Source of the DNA: Alcaligenes aquatilis
GTDB taxonomy: Bacteria; Pseudomonadota; Gammaproteobacteria; Burkholderiales; Burkholderiaceae_B
Assembly: GCF_003076515.1 (NCBI RefSeq)
Contig: NZ_CP022390.1
Span: 682,001 to 746,000, forward strand
Reading direction: 5' to 3'
Length of the DNA: 64,000 nucleotides
The notes beneath the pieces were generated by a model. The model saw only the letters and a list, made by a program, of their open reading frames with translations, was not told the DNA's origin and did no database searches. The position numbers were made by a program, and so were the translations under genes. Of the stretch, positions 10,652-20,527 are shown in pieces. Position 1 is the first letter of the stretch, and the number at the start of each line of letters is the position of its first letter.

Positions 10652-11308
10652 TTGACCGATTCCACCCTACCTTGTCGCCTTGTTGTGCTTATTTCAGGCC
10701 GGGGCTCCAACTTGCAGGCCATTGGCGAACTGATCAAGACAGCGGGCTTAAATGGCCGTATTGAGGCGGTCATCTCTAACAAGGGCGATGCGCCCGGACT
10801 AGAATGGGCGCAGCGTCAAGGGCTGCCTACCGAGACGGTTTCGCATCGCGAATTTGCAACACGTGAAGCCTTTGATCAGGCTTTGGCACGCGTGATTGAC
10901 CGCTACCAGCCAGATTATGTTCTACTTGCGGGATTCATGCGCATCCTGAGCACCGATTTTGTTCAGCACTATGCAGGCAAGCTCATCAATATACACCCAT
11001 CCTTGCTTCCTAGCTTTCCCGGTTTGAATACCCATCAACAGGCACTTGACGCGGGCGTGCAGTTTCATGGCTGCTCGGTGCACTTTGTGACCCCTGTGCT
11101 CGATGATGGTCCCATCCTTGCCCAAAGTATCGTGCCCGTCCTGCACGACGATGATGCACAAACCCTGGCAGAGCGCGTATTGGCAACCGAACACCACGTC
11201 TATACCGAGGCCGTCCGCTGGCTGATCGAGGGGCGAGTGCGTTTACAGGCTGATGGCCGTGTCGAGGTTGCCGGACTTGCGCATCGCGGCTTTTATTTTC
11301 CCGCCTGA
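10652..11308 (+). CDS. purN: phosphoribosylglycinamide formyltransferase 1
   Basis: 218 residues. The start is a TTG at 10652: the first conserved strand (CRLVVLISGRGSNLQAI) begins only 8 residues later and no ATG or GTG precedes it in frame. An AGGAT element sits just upstream. The catalytic Asn-His-Asp set is in INIHPSLLPSFPGLNTHQQAL and LDDGPILAQS. PurN transfers a formyl group from 10-formyl-THF to GAR in purine synthesis. Confidence 0.95.
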   Translation: MTDSTLPCRLVVLISGRGSNLQAIGELIKTAGLNGRIEAVISNKGDAPGLEWAQRQGLPTETVSHREFATREAFDQALARVIDRYQPDYVLLAGFMRILSTDFVQHYAGKLINIHPSLLPSFPGLNTHQQALDAGVQFHGCSVHFVTPVLDDGPILAQSIVPVLHDDDAQTLAERVLATEHHVYTEAVRWLIEGRVRLQADGRVEVAGLAHRGFYFPA

Positions 11309-11340
11309 TTGAGCGGGCTATTTGGAATTTTTGAATATTC

Positions 11341-12747
11341 ATGTCTGATCACCAACAATCCCGCGGCCGCTCGGACCGCAAGCGCCCGTCCTCGTCTACC
11401 CAACGTAACGAGTCCGGAGCGCGTGGTCGCCCTTATGCAGCACGCCGCGACAAGCCCTCGGGTCCACCCGAGCCGGGAGCGATGGCACAGCGCCGTCTGG
11501 AGCAGGTCTCCAGCGCCCTGGGTGAAGTTTTGCAGTGGAAGCACCCCGCCGACCTGGCCTTGACACGCTGGGCGCGTACCCGCCCCAAAATGGGCTCGCG
11601 TGACCGTGCCGAGATTCGCGAAGCTGTGTTCGATGTGCTGCGCCACTTGCGCCAGTACCGTAACTGGGCGGAAAGCGGCGTAGGCCCATCCACCCGTCGT
11701 CTGGCCATTCTGGGCCTGTCTACCGCAATCGGTCAGGAATCCCTGTCTTTGGGGTTGACGGAAGAAGAGCGCCAGTGGCTGGGCCATATCCGTGCCCTGA
11801 ACGTGGACGGTCTGCCGGTTGGCGTACGCCTGAGTCTGCCCGAGTGGCTGGAAGAGCGTCTGAAAGAGATCCCGGATTCCTACAAGCTGATGGCCGCCAT
11901 GAACGAGCAGGCCTTGCTGGATCTGCGCGTCAACCCCATGAAAGCCGAGCGCGATACGGTATTGCGCCAGTTGCAAAATGGCCCCATGGCCCGCTTCAAA
12001 CCGGTTGCCATGCCGTTTTCACCCTGGGGTATCCGTATTGAAGGCCGCCCATCTGTCGCAGTATGGCCACAGTATGAGAAAGGCGAGCTGGAAATTCAGG
12101 AAGAGGGCAGCCAATTGTTGACCGCCTTGCTGGAGCCTCGTCGTGGCGAGATGGTGATTGACTACTGCGCTGGTGCCGGTGGCAAGTCCTTGCTGCTGGG
12201 CGCCTTGATGCGCTCTACAGGCCGTTTGTACGCCTTTGACGTATCGGCAAGCCGTTTGAACAAGGCCAAGCCGCGCTTTGCACGTGCCGGCCTGTCCAAT
12301 GTGGTGCCTGTTGTCATACAGGAATCGGGCGACCAGCGTGTTCGCCGCCTGCATGGCAAGGCACAGCGTGTATTGGTGGACGCGCCTTGCAGCGGATTGG
12401 GAACTTTACGTCGAAATCCTGATCTTAAGTGGCGTCAACACCCACAAGCTCTGGAGCAGTACACTCAGATGCAGGCCGACATTCTGGAGCAGGCTGCGGC
12501 GTGTGTCGCACCAGGAGGCCGTTTGGTTTATGCAACATGTAGTTTTTTACCCGAAGAAAACGAGCAACAAGTGCAGGCATTCTTGGACAAACACCCCGAG
12601 TTCCGACTGCTGGATGCCCGGGAAATCTTGAAGGACAAATGTCCCGCCCTTGCGCTAGAGGGGCCTTATTTGAATCTGCGCACGGACCGTCACCAGACAG
12701 ACTGTTTCTTTGGTGCGGCACTTGAACGAATCACGGAAAGTGCTTGA
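11341..12747 (+). CDS. RsmB/NOP family rRNA (cytosine-C5)-methyltransferase
   Basis: 468 residues. Motif I is IDYCAGAGGKSLLLG (residues 273-287). The two cysteines of m5C RNA methyltransferases are present: Cys350 in VDAPCSGLGTLRRNPDLKW and Cys400 in VYATCSFLPEENE. The N-terminal half is helical and resembles the NusB-like part of RsmB, preceded by a Ser/Arg-rich tail of about 45 residues. It starts 32 bp after purN. RsmB (C967 of 16S rRNA) is the nearest assignment, but the position methylated cannot be read from sequence, so no symbol is given. Confidence 0.88.
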   Translation: MSDHQQSRGRSDRKRPSSSTQRNESGARGRPYAARRDKPSGPPEPGAMAQRRLEQVSSALGEVLQWKHPADLALTRWARTRPKMGSRDRAEIREAVFDVLRHLRQYRNWAESGVGPSTRRLAILGLSTAIGQESLSLGLTEEERQWLGHIRALNVDGLPVGVRLSLPEWLEERLKEIPDSYKLMAAMNEQALLDLRVNPMKAERDTVLRQLQNGPMARFKPVAMPFSPWGIRIEGRPSVAVWPQYEKGELEIQEEGSQLLTALLEPRRGEMVIDYCAGAGGKSLLLGALMRSTGRLYAFDVSASRLNKAKPRFARAGLSNVVPVVIQESGDQRVRRLHGKAQRVLVDAPCSGLGTLRRNPDLKWRQHPQALEQYTQMQADILEQAAACVAPGGRLVYATCSFLPEENEQQVQAFLDKHPEFRLLDAREILKDKCPALALEGPYLNLRTDRHQTDCFFGAALERITESA

Positions 12748-12846
12748 TTTAAAGCAAGTTCGTCCTTAAATAATGTTATTGTTAACTGGTTAGGTGGGCT
12801 ACACTTTTCCGGTTTCCCTTAACAAAGATCAGGTCTAAAAGGGTCT

Positions 12847-14073
12847 ATGCAATCGTTTCTTTCTTTTCTTGCTGACGGATGGCTGCAACTGTCTTGGTGG
12901 CAGCTTACTCTTGTCATTCTGGCGGTGACTCATGTCACTATTGTGTCAGTTACTGTATTTCTTCACCGTAGTCAGGCGCACCGCGGGCTAGACCTGCACC
13001 CGGCGCTGATGCATTTCTTCCGTTTCTGGCTCTGGATGACCACCGGTATGGTCACCAAAGAATGGGTTGCGATTCACCGCAAGCACCACGCCAAATGTGA
13101 ACGCGAAGGCGATCCCCATTCCCCCGTGGTCTTTGGTCTGGGCCAGGTGTTCTTCCGTGGTGCAGAACTGTACCGCCAGGAAGCCACCAACCCCGAAACC
13201 TTGAAGCGTTTCGGTCACGGCACGCCCGATGACTGGCTCGAGCGCAACCTGTACACCAAATACAGCATGTTGGGTATTACCATCATGCTGGGTATTGATC
13301 TGTTCCTGTTCGGTCTGCTGGGCCTGACGGTCTGGGCTATCCAGATGGCCTGGATTCCTTTCTGGGCCGCCGGTGTGGTCAACGGTCTGGGTCATGCGAT
13401 CGGTTACCGCAACTTTGCCAGCCCTGATACCAGCACCAACGTATTCCCTTGGGGCATCATCATTGGTGGTGAGGAGCTGCACAACAACCACCACGCTTAC
13501 GGTACGTCCGCCAAATTCTCCAGCAAATGGTACGAATTTGACTTGGGCTGGTGCTATATCTCGGTGTTCAAGGCACTGGGTCTGGCCAAGGTCAAGAAGG
13601 TTGCTCCCAAGCTGCGTCTGGAACCTAGTGTGCCTTCTAATGCCCCAATCGACGGCATCAGCTTGGCAACCTTGCAAGGCGTCATTACGCACCGCTACGA
13701 AATTCTGGCCCGCTATGCGGACATCATCAAAACCACGGCCTCGGAAGAAATTGCTCGTTTGAAGCCACAAGTGAACAAAGACAACCCAAATTGCTCCTGG
13801 TCCCTGTTGGAGAGCTGCAACGACTGGATTGGCCGTGGCGACGACGTTCTGGCTCCCGAGCAGCGTGCTGAACTGGAAACCGTGGCGGCTGGCGATTCTC
13901 GCCTGTCCATCCTGGTTCGCATGCAGCGTGAACTGGCCGGTATCTGGGAAAGCTCCAGCGCCTCCAGCGAGCAGTTGCTGTCTGACCTGCGCACCTGGTG
14001 CCAGCGCGCTCAGCAAAGTGGTATTGAAAGTCTTGAGCAGTTCGCCTTGCGTCTGCGCCGCTACGCGGCATGA
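12847..14073 (+). CDS. acyl-lipid/acyl-CoA fatty acid desaturase
   Basis: 408 residues with the three histidine boxes of membrane desaturases: HRSQAHRG (His40, His45), HRKHH (His77-81) and HNNHH (His212-216), plus GHAIGYRNF (His183). Hydrophobic stretches at about 17-38, 55-70 and 140-180 fit an integral membrane di-iron enzyme. A C-terminal extension of about 140 residues after the catalytic core is helical and not part of the core fold. It introduces a cis double bond into membrane acyl chains (delta-9 type by similarity). Its stop overlaps the helicase start (ATGA). Confidence 0.9.
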   Translation: MQSFLSFLADGWLQLSWWQLTLVILAVTHVTIVSVTVFLHRSQAHRGLDLHPALMHFFRFWLWMTTGMVTKEWVAIHRKHHAKCEREGDPHSPVVFGLGQVFFRGAELYRQEATNPETLKRFGHGTPDDWLERNLYTKYSMLGITIMLGIDLFLFGLLGLTVWAIQMAWIPFWAAGVVNGLGHAIGYRNFASPDTSTNVFPWGIIIGGEELHNNHHAYGTSAKFSSKWYEFDLGWCYISVFKALGLAKVKKVAPKLRLEPSVPSNAPIDGISLATLQGVITHRYEILARYADIIKTTASEEIARLKPQVNKDNPNCSWSLLESCNDWIGRGDDVLAPEQRAELETVAAGDSRLSILVRMQRELAGIWESSSASSEQLLSDLRTWCQRAQQSGIESLEQFALRLRRYAA

Positions 14074-16364
14074 TGGATCGCTTAAACCCGGAACAGCGAG
14101 CCGCCGTTACTCTCCCCTCTGGCCATGCCTTGGTGCTGGCCGGAGCGGGTAGCGGAAAAACCAGTGTCCTGACCTCCCGAATGGCCTGGTTAATCCAGAC
14201 TGGGCAGGTCAGCCCTCACGGACTGGCCGCTGTTACCTTCACCAACAAAGCCGCGCGCGAAATGCTGACGCGGCTTACTTCTTTATTGCCTATCGATACT
14301 CGCGGAATGTGGGTCGGGACCTTTCACGGCCTGTGTAATCGCTTGCTGCGCATGCATTACCGCGATGCCGGTCTGGTACAGACGTTTCAGATTCTGGATA
14401 CGGCAGATCAGTTGGCCTCCATCAAGCGCATGGTCAAGGCCAACAATGTGGATGATGAGAAATTTCCGCCCAAGGAAATTCAGAAGTTCATCAACGCCTG
14501 TAAAGAAGACGGCCAACGTCCTGGCGACCTGGAAGCTCATGACCCTCACCGCCGCCGCCTGATCGAGCTTTACCAGCTTTATCAAGAGCAGTGCGAACGT
14601 GAAGGTGTGGTGGACTTTGGCGAGCTACTGCTGCGCGCTTACGAGCTGCTGTCTCGCAATGCACCAATCCGCGAGCATTATCAGCGCCGCTTCAAACACA
14701 TTCTGGTGGACGAGTTCCAGGACACCAACGTGCTGCAGTATCGCTGGTTGCGTCTGTTGGCCGGTGATCAGGCCTGTATGTTTGCCGTGGGCGACGATGA
14801 CCAGTCGATCTATGCTTTCCGTGGCGCGAACGTGGGCAATATGGCCGACTTCGAGCGCGACTATGCCCGTGGCAATGTGATCCGCCTGGAGCAGAACTAT
14901 CGTTCCTGCGGTCATATTCTGGATTCCGCCAACGCGCTGATCGAGAACAATAGTGGTCGCCTGGGCAAGAATCTGTGGACCGATAGCGGCGAAGGCGAGC
15001 TGGTACGCATCAGCGAACTGGCTTCGGATGCCCTGGAAGCACAGTGGATTGTGGATGAAGTTCGCGCCCTGATTGCTGAAGGCAAGCCACGTCGTGAAAT
15101 TGCCATTCTGTATCGCAGCAACGCCCAGTCCCGAGTGATTGAGCACAGGCTGTTTTCCCAAGGTTTGCCCTACAAAGTGTATGGCGGCCACCGTTTCTTC
15201 GAGCGTCAGGAAATCAAGCACGTGCTGGCTTACTTGCGCCTGATGGATAACGCGGATGATGACACCGCTTTTCTGCGCGTCGTGAATTTCCCGACTCGCG
15301 GAATTGGTGCCCGTTCGGTAGAGCAACTGGCCGATTTGGCGCGCGAGCGCGGTACCAGTTTGCTGCGTGCCATCCCTTATCTGCAAGGACGTGCGGCTGC
15401 CAGCTTGATGCGTTTCTCGAACCTGATTCAGGATATGGCCAGCCAGGCGCAGATCTTGTCTTTGCCCGAGCTGATTGAGCACGTTGTCCACGACAGTACC
15501 TTGCTGGCCCATTATCAGGCCGACCGCGAAGGTGCCGAACGCCTGGAAAACTTGCAGGAGTTAGTCAACGCGGCCACGGTTTTTGTGGGTGAGGAAGGCT
15601 TTGCTGAGCTGCCCGCAGGTCGAGTGCCTGAAGCCGTGGCGGGCGAGTCCGAGCAGGCCATGCAAAATCCAGATCAGCCGGTTGCCTCTGTGCTCGCCCC
15701 CATGTCGCCGTTGGGCTCCTTCCTGACCCATGCATCTTTGGAAGCAGGGGACAATCAGGCCCAGGCAGGCCAGGATGCCATTCAACTGATGACGATCCAT
15801 GCCGCCAAAGGTCTGGAGTTCGATGCGGTTTTCATTACTGGCCTGGAAGAGGGGTTGTTCCCGCATGAGAACAGCTTGTTCGATCCGGGCGGTATCGAGG
15901 AAGAGCGTCGCTTGATGTACGTGGCGATTACGCGGGCGCGTCAGCGTCTATACATCACCTTGGCGCAAAGCCGCATGTTGCACGGCCAGACGCGTTACGC
16001 CATGCGTTCGCGCTTTCTGGAAGAGTTGCCGGAGCAACATATCAAGTGGTTGTCGGCCCGCTACACTAGCCCGCCCATGCAATCCGAGGCTAGCTCGGGG
16101 GCATTTCGTCGCGGTCAAAGCTGGGAGTCCAAAGACAAGAGCTATTCGGCCCAGCCTTACGGCGGTCGTAGCCACACCAGTGTGCTGGAAGTGAATGGGC
16201 AGACGTTCCGTGTGGGGCAGGGAGTGCATCACAACCGTTTTGGTGACGGCACCATCGTTAATCTGACGGGGCAGGGTGACGACGCCCAGGCCTTGATTCA
16301 GTTCCGTGAAGTTGGTAGCAAGACTCTGGCCTTGGCCATCGCCAAGCTGGATCCTGTTAGCTGA
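14070..16364 (+). CDS. uvrD: UvrD/PcrA-type DNA helicase (SF1)
   Basis: 764 residues. Superfamily 1A motifs in order: LNPEQRAAV (Q motif), AGAGSGKTSVL (Walker A), VTFTNKAAREM (Ia), VDEFQDTN (Walker B), GDDDQSIYAFRGA (III), QNYRS (IV), MTIHAAKGLEFDAVFI (V) and VAITRARQRL (VI). The last 60 residues form a Tudor-like tail (VGQGVHHNRFGDGTIVNL) as in UvrD/PcrA. It unwinds DNA in excision and mismatch repair. The start ATG overlaps the desaturase stop by 4 bp, so the two are translationally coupled, an odd pairing. No SOS box is visible just upstream. Confidence 0.93.
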   Translation: MMDRLNPEQRAAVTLPSGHALVLAGAGSGKTSVLTSRMAWLIQTGQVSPHGLAAVTFTNKAAREMLTRLTSLLPIDTRGMWVGTFHGLCNRLLRMHYRDAGLVQTFQILDTADQLASIKRMVKANNVDDEKFPPKEIQKFINACKEDGQRPGDLEAHDPHRRRLIELYQLYQEQCEREGVVDFGELLLRAYELLSRNAPIREHYQRRFKHILVDEFQDTNVLQYRWLRLLAGDQACMFAVGDDDQSIYAFRGANVGNMADFERDYARGNVIRLEQNYRSCGHILDSANALIENNSGRLGKNLWTDSGEGELVRISELASDALEAQWIVDEVRALIAEGKPRREIAILYRSNAQSRVIEHRLFSQGLPYKVYGGHRFFERQEIKHVLAYLRLMDNADDDTAFLRVVNFPTRGIGARSVEQLADLARERGTSLLRAIPYLQGRAAASLMRFSNLIQDMASQAQILSLPELIEHVVHDSTLLAHYQADREGAERLENLQELVNAATVFVGEEGFAELPAGRVPEAVAGESEQAMQNPDQPVASVLAPMSPLGSFLTHASLEAGDNQAQAGQDAIQLMTIHAAKGLEFDAVFITGLEEGLFPHENSLFDPGGIEEERRLMYVAITRARQRLYITLAQSRMLHGQTRYAMRSRFLEELPEQHIKWLSARYTSPPMQSEASSGAFRRGQSWESKDKSYSAQPYGGRSHTSVLEVNGQTFRVGQGVHHNRFGDGTIVNLTGQGDDAQALIQFREVGSKTLALAIAKLDPVS

Positions 16365-16403
16365 AGACGAAACAAAGACTGAGTCAATCAATTGCAGTTC
16401 GAA

Positions 16404-16432
16404 GGCCCCCGGGACCCCCCGGGGGCTTTTTT
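16404..16432 (+). terminator. intrinsic terminator after uvrD
   Basis: A strong GC stem, GCCCCCGGG with CCCGGGGGC and a 4-nt loop, is followed directly by six T. It lies 40 bp after the uvrD stop. Confidence 0.92.
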
Positions 16433-16757
16433 ATGGTCTGCCCAATGCCGTGGGAAGTTTTAGACGGCTGCAGTTTTTCTTACGCGTCTTCTTTCACACT
16501 GTTTATTTTTTGTAGTCCGTCTTGCCTGTCGCTGCCACCTTTCAAGAAAAAACGACGCCTGATTTCACCGTTCAGGCAAAAGGCGATCTTGCATGGAAAC
16601 CGCATGTTTAATCAGGCGTTCTCGTTTTCAGGATTTGTCGCTAAACCTCTATATGAGCGTTATATATAAGGGTTATGGATTCTAGTTATAAAGATGGTGC
16701 CGCCATAAAATCGAAGCCTAAATTAATTACAAATACCAAATACACATGGAGGCGATC
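16433..16757. other. leader region upstream of sorA-type gene
   Basis: No gene seen. The stretch is richer in A/T than its surroundings, especially 16660-16745, and should hold the promoter of the sulfite dehydrogenase operon. Small inverted pairs built on GCCTGATT (about 16557 and 16610) are present; no known operator was recognised. Confidence 0.4.
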
Positions 16758-17978
16758 ATGGAACCTAGCAATCTTTCACGCCGGCGCATGCTGTTGTCCA
16801 CGGGCGGGATGATGGCCCTGGCCGGAACGGCAAGCCTGACTCCCTTGTCAGCCGCACTGGCGCAGGAAAAGGCAAAAACGCAGGCTAAAGCCTTGCCCGC
16901 CTATGCATCTTGGAAACATGCCGACAGCTTGATCGTGCACAGTGCCAATACCATTGAAACCAAGCGCAGCGCATTTGGTTCGGGGCTGATCACACCGTTG
17001 GACCGCTTGTTCGTACGCAATAACGTGACTCCCCCGTCTGAACAAATCGTGGCCGATCCGGACGCATGGGTACTGTCGATCAAGGGTGTCAAAAATCCTA
17101 AAGACATGACCGTAGCCGAGCTGAAACGATTGGGCTTGGTGGCTGTGCCTATGGTGCTGCAGTGCTCGGGCAATGGCCGTGCCTTTTTCCCCGAGAAACC
17201 CAGCGGTACACAGTGGACGGTTGGCGCAGCAGGCTGTGTGGTCTTTACCGGCGTGCCGATCAAGGCTGTGCTGGAGGCTGTCGGCGGGATGGACGAGGGT
17301 GCCAAGTACATGACAGGGCAAGGTGGCGAGGAAATTCCTCAGGGACTGGACCCGAACACCATCATGGTGGAGCGTTCGCTTCCTTTGGATGCCATTGATG
17401 ATGCGATTCTGGCCTGGGAAATTAATGGTCAGCCTATCCCATTGGCTCACGGTGGTCCCTTGCGCTTGGTTGTGCCTGGTTACACCGGCGTCAACAACGT
17501 CAAGTACATCAAGCAGTTGGCGTTTACCAAGGAACAGTCTGCCGCCAACATTCAGCAAAACAGCTATCGTCTGGCGCCGGTTGGTGAAAAATCCAACCCG
17601 AATCAGGAGTCGGTATGGGAAATGCCCGTCAAGTCCTGGGTGACCAGCCCTAGTGGTGAGCCTGGCGAAGAACTCAAGGCGGGCAAGGTACAGATTCAAG
17701 GCTTGGCTTTTGGGGGCATGTCGGCCGCCAAAGAGGTGGAGGTGTCCGTCGATGGTGGCAAGAACTGGGTGAAAGCAAGCTTTGTAGGCCCTGATCTGGG
17801 CAAATATGCGTGGCGCCAGTTCGTGGTGGGCGTGGATTTGAAACCTGGCAAGTATGAAATTACTAGTCGGGCAACCAGCGAAGCAGGCACGGTCCAGCCT
17901 GAAGAACGTGTACCTAATAACCGTGGCTATTTGAACAATAGCTGGCGTGACCACATGCTGGCTGTCACTGTCGTTTAA
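16758..17978 (+). CDS. sorA: sulfite dehydrogenase molybdopterin subunit (SorA/SoxC family), Tat-exported
   Basis: 406 residues from the ATG at 16758, with GGAGG at 16748-16752; the in-frame ATG at 16746 overlaps that site and is rejected. The Tat signal is LSRRRMLLSTGG, with cleavage probably after ALA (residue 35). The Moco-binding cysteine is Cys136 in VLQCSGNGRAFF. The C-terminal third is the dimerisation Ig-like domain (VEVSVDGGKNWVKASF). It oxidises sulfite to sulfate in the periplasm and passes electrons to a cytochrome c, here the next gene. SoxC would come with a sox cluster, which is absent, so SorA is the better call. Confidence 0.88.
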   Translation: MEPSNLSRRRMLLSTGGMMALAGTASLTPLSAALAQEKAKTQAKALPAYASWKHADSLIVHSANTIETKRSAFGSGLITPLDRLFVRNNVTPPSEQIVADPDAWVLSIKGVKNPKDMTVAELKRLGLVAVPMVLQCSGNGRAFFPEKPSGTQWTVGAAGCVVFTGVPIKAVLEAVGGMDEGAKYMTGQGGEEIPQGLDPNTIMVERSLPLDAIDDAILAWEINGQPIPLAHGGPLRLVVPGYTGVNNVKYIKQLAFTKEQSAANIQQNSYRLAPVGEKSNPNQESVWEMPVKSWVTSPSGEPGEELKAGKVQIQGLAFGGMSAAKEVEVSVDGGKNWVKASFVGPDLGKYAWRQFVVGVDLKPGKYEITSRATSEAGTVQPEERVPNNRGYLNNSWRDHMLAVTVV

Positions 17979-18031
17979 GTCTTGAATGTTGTATCCGCCC
18001 CGTCAGCTCGGGGCGGCTATGGAAGCGAATC

Positions 18032-18340
18032 ATGAAGAAATATCTCGTTGCTGCAGTATCTGTCGTTGTTTTTAGTACCCAGGCTTATGCTCAGGAGCCA
18101 GGCAAGGAACTGTTTTTAACGGGCGCCAAGCCCATTGCCTGTGCGGTCTGTCATACCTTGGCTGACGCTGGTTCAGCCGGGGCAATCGGTCCGGATCTGG
18201 ATGAGCTCAAGCCAGGCAAGGAGCAGATCCTGAAAGTCATGAAAGAAGGCATGGGTGCCATGCCGTCCTTTGCCCAGACCCTGAGTGACCAAGAGCGTGA
18301 TGCTATCGCCACCTACGTCAGCTCTGTAGCGGGTCAATAA
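18032..18340 (+). CDS. sorB: periplasmic monoheme cytochrome c, electron acceptor of sulfite dehydrogenase (SorB-like)
   Basis: 102 residues with a Sec signal peptide ending AYA|Q at residues 20/21. The heme site is CAVCH (residues 37-41) and the distal ligand is probably Met77 in GAMPSF, giving a class I cytochrome c of about 82 mature residues. It lies 53 bp after the SorA-type gene on the same strand. Size and context match the SorB subunit of sulfite:cytochrome c oxidoreductase. Pairing is inferred from position and size. Confidence 0.85.
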   Translation: MKKYLVAAVSVVVFSTQAYAQEPGKELFLTGAKPIACAVCHTLADAGSAGAIGPDLDELKPGKEQILKVMKEGMGAMPSFAQTLSDQERDAIATYVSSVAGQ

Positions 18341-18372
18341 GTTATACCTGTAGTAGCCAGACGCTAGCCGCC

Positions 18373-20349
18373 TTACCCTTTCTTCTCCTGATCTGGAGGT
18401 AGAAATTCGGTAGGCGGCTTTTTGTTGGCGTTGTGATGCAGGATGCGGGCAGGGCGGCCCTTCTCATCCAGCCAGATCTGCCCAATGCCGGAGCCATTCC
18501 AGACGCGCTCCCCGTGTTTGCGCTGATTTGGCAGACGTGGGCTGATGCTTAAGTCACGGCGTTGCGTAAACCAGTTCAGGGGGGATCGTGGAGAATAGAG
18601 CCAGCGATTCAGCCGATCCAGCCAGTTCAGCAAACTTTCCGGAAATTCGTTCTTGATGCCGCTGCTGGTGACTTGCCAGATATGTGGAATATGTTTGCTA
18701 TGACGCACTTGTACATCGTAGACAAAGGAGTAGTGCACATCGCCGGACAAAATGACATAGTTACCGGGAGTGCGTGAATGTCTGAAGATGTTCAGCATGG
18801 TGTTGGCGGCACCTCGGTGTGCCATCCAGTTTTCTGCGTCCACCGTCAGGGCAAAGCCCGCGTAGGTACAGATGCTTTGAATGACTTCGATCAGCTTGAC
18901 GCCGAACATGGGCGTGGCAGACACAATGACTGCGGCACGCTCGTCCAGCAACTCGTGTTGCAGCTCGGTCAGGGACTCCCAGTCCATCAGTCCAGAAGGT
19001 CGGCTGGGTAGGCGGCGGTTATGCCAGCGGCGCGTGCGTGTATCCAGCACAATCAACGTAGGCTGGGTGCGCAGGACATAGTCCCACTGTCGAAACTCCA
19101 GCAGCTCCTTGATGATTGCATCCTGTGTCTGATGTTCAAGGCGTTGATGCTCATCGGGCGAGCGGGTCCAGGCGGTGACCGTGTCCAGTACAGACTCAAA
19201 GACCTCGGGGCGGTTACCCCAGGCCTGACATAATAAATAGGCGATCAGGGCATTGCCCACGATCTGCCGTGAAAAAGGATGGCCGTAGGCAACGCTTTCC
19301 CATTTGGCCGACAGATTCCAGTCATCAGTGATGTCATGGTCGTCAAAAATCATCAAGGTTTGCACGTGCGCCAACAAACGGGCTGCCTGGGGCAGATCCT
19401 GACGAAACCCCTGCAGAGCAGTGGCTTCACGCTCCCAACGTTGCTGATGTTTGGGTTCCAGGCAAGGGGGCGCTGGCTCGGCAATGATCTGCCAGGGGGT
19501 GGGGGACCAGACCAGCAAGTACATGGCAAAGACTTCAGCCAGTGTCACCAAGTGGTTGTGTGCGTTCGCGGTGGTGAAAATTGGTTTTTCTACCCCACCA
19601 AAAAAACGCTCACGCAGATCGTCGTTGGATTTGAACGCTGGCAGCAAATCCGCGCGCCGGTAATAGCTGGCGGGATGCTGGTAAAGGGCTTCGCTATCCG
19701 AGACGACAGCGCCTTCCAGATACTCTCCATACAAGCCTAAGCGCGCTATCAGAGAATGAATGGCCGCCAGCATGGGGCCTGCCACATCGTCGGCGTAGAC
19801 TTGATCGCCGGACAGCATGAGCAAGGCGGGTCGGGCTTTGGCCTCGGTGATGTGTTCACTCAGGACCCTGTCGGCCTGCGCCAGGCCATCGCGTGAGGCG
19901 TGATGAGGTTTGCGGCAGGAGCCAAACATCAGATTATCAGCGCGGCTGGCCAATACAAAGTTGGGCTTGGTCTGATCTTGATGCAATAGATGTGGCGCCC
20001 AATCCGCAATCCCTTGTCCCGCTCCATGGCCGGCCGAGAGGATCAGATCGTAATGCACCAGCGTGTCCAGGGGCAGCTCGGTAGTGAGTTCTACATCCAG
20101 GAAATGAATAAAGGCGTGTGTGCCAAGCGGCACGATGCGGCACTGATCCGCATCTAGCGAGATACGTTGAGCGGGGTGACCTTCTGGCTCCAGGATCAGA
20201 TCCAGTGACAGGCTTGAACTGCCGACCAGCCACAGGACTAAACGCTGGGAGTCCAGGCGACGCAAAATAGGGCCAGCTAGTACTGGAGGCAAGTTCGATG
20301 AAAGTTGGGAGAGACTCAAACGGGTAACAGCCAGAATCAGAAAAGACAA
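18373..20349 (-). CDS. PhoD-like metallophosphatase family protein
   Basis: 658 residues. The PhoD-type metal ligands are visible: MFGSCRKPHH, LSGDQVYADDVAG, IFDDHDITDDWNL and ILSGDVHYSFVYDV, in the right order. The first 130 residues form a separate, mostly beta N-terminal domain. No Tat signal is seen although classical PhoD enzymes are exported by Tat, so this one may be cytoplasmic. Substrate unknown; alkaline phosphatase or phosphodiesterase activity is the family expectation. It converges with the sorAB operon. Confidence 0.82.
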   Translation of the reverse strand: MSFLILAVTRLSLSQLSSNLPPVLAGPILRRLDSQRLVLWLVGSSSLSLDLILEPEGHPAQRISLDADQCRIVPLGTHAFIHFLDVELTTELPLDTLVHYDLILSAGHGAGQGIADWAPHLLHQDQTKPNFVLASRADNLMFGSCRKPHHASRDGLAQADRVLSEHITEAKARPALLMLSGDQVYADDVAGPMLAAIHSLIARLGLYGEYLEGAVVSDSEALYQHPASYYRRADLLPAFKSNDDLRERFFGGVEKPIFTTANAHNHLVTLAEVFAMYLLVWSPTPWQIIAEPAPPCLEPKHQQRWEREATALQGFRQDLPQAARLLAHVQTLMIFDDHDITDDWNLSAKWESVAYGHPFSRQIVGNALIAYLLCQAWGNRPEVFESVLDTVTAWTRSPDEHQRLEHQTQDAIIKELLEFRQWDYVLRTQPTLIVLDTRTRRWHNRRLPSRPSGLMDWESLTELQHELLDERAAVIVSATPMFGVKLIEVIQSICTYAGFALTVDAENWMAHRGAANTMLNIFRHSRTPGNYVILSGDVHYSFVYDVQVRHSKHIPHIWQVTSSGIKNEFPESLLNWLDRLNRWLYSPRSPLNWFTQRRDLSISPRLPNQRKHGERVWNGSGIGQIWLDEKGRPARILHHNANKKPPTEFLPPDQEKKG

Positions 20350-20527
20350 TGGACAGTGTAGAGTGTAGAAAGTTGCAGTGCTAGTTCTGTCTGTCGGTAC
20401 GCCTGCACTGCCGCTGCATGTGGAGATAAAGTGCTTAATGCGTGAAATACCAACAAGAAGGGTCGCCTGTCAAAAAGCGAGCCCTTCGTGTCCGGCTGAT
20501 AAGCACTTGTCCGTGAGAGCATGCCGC

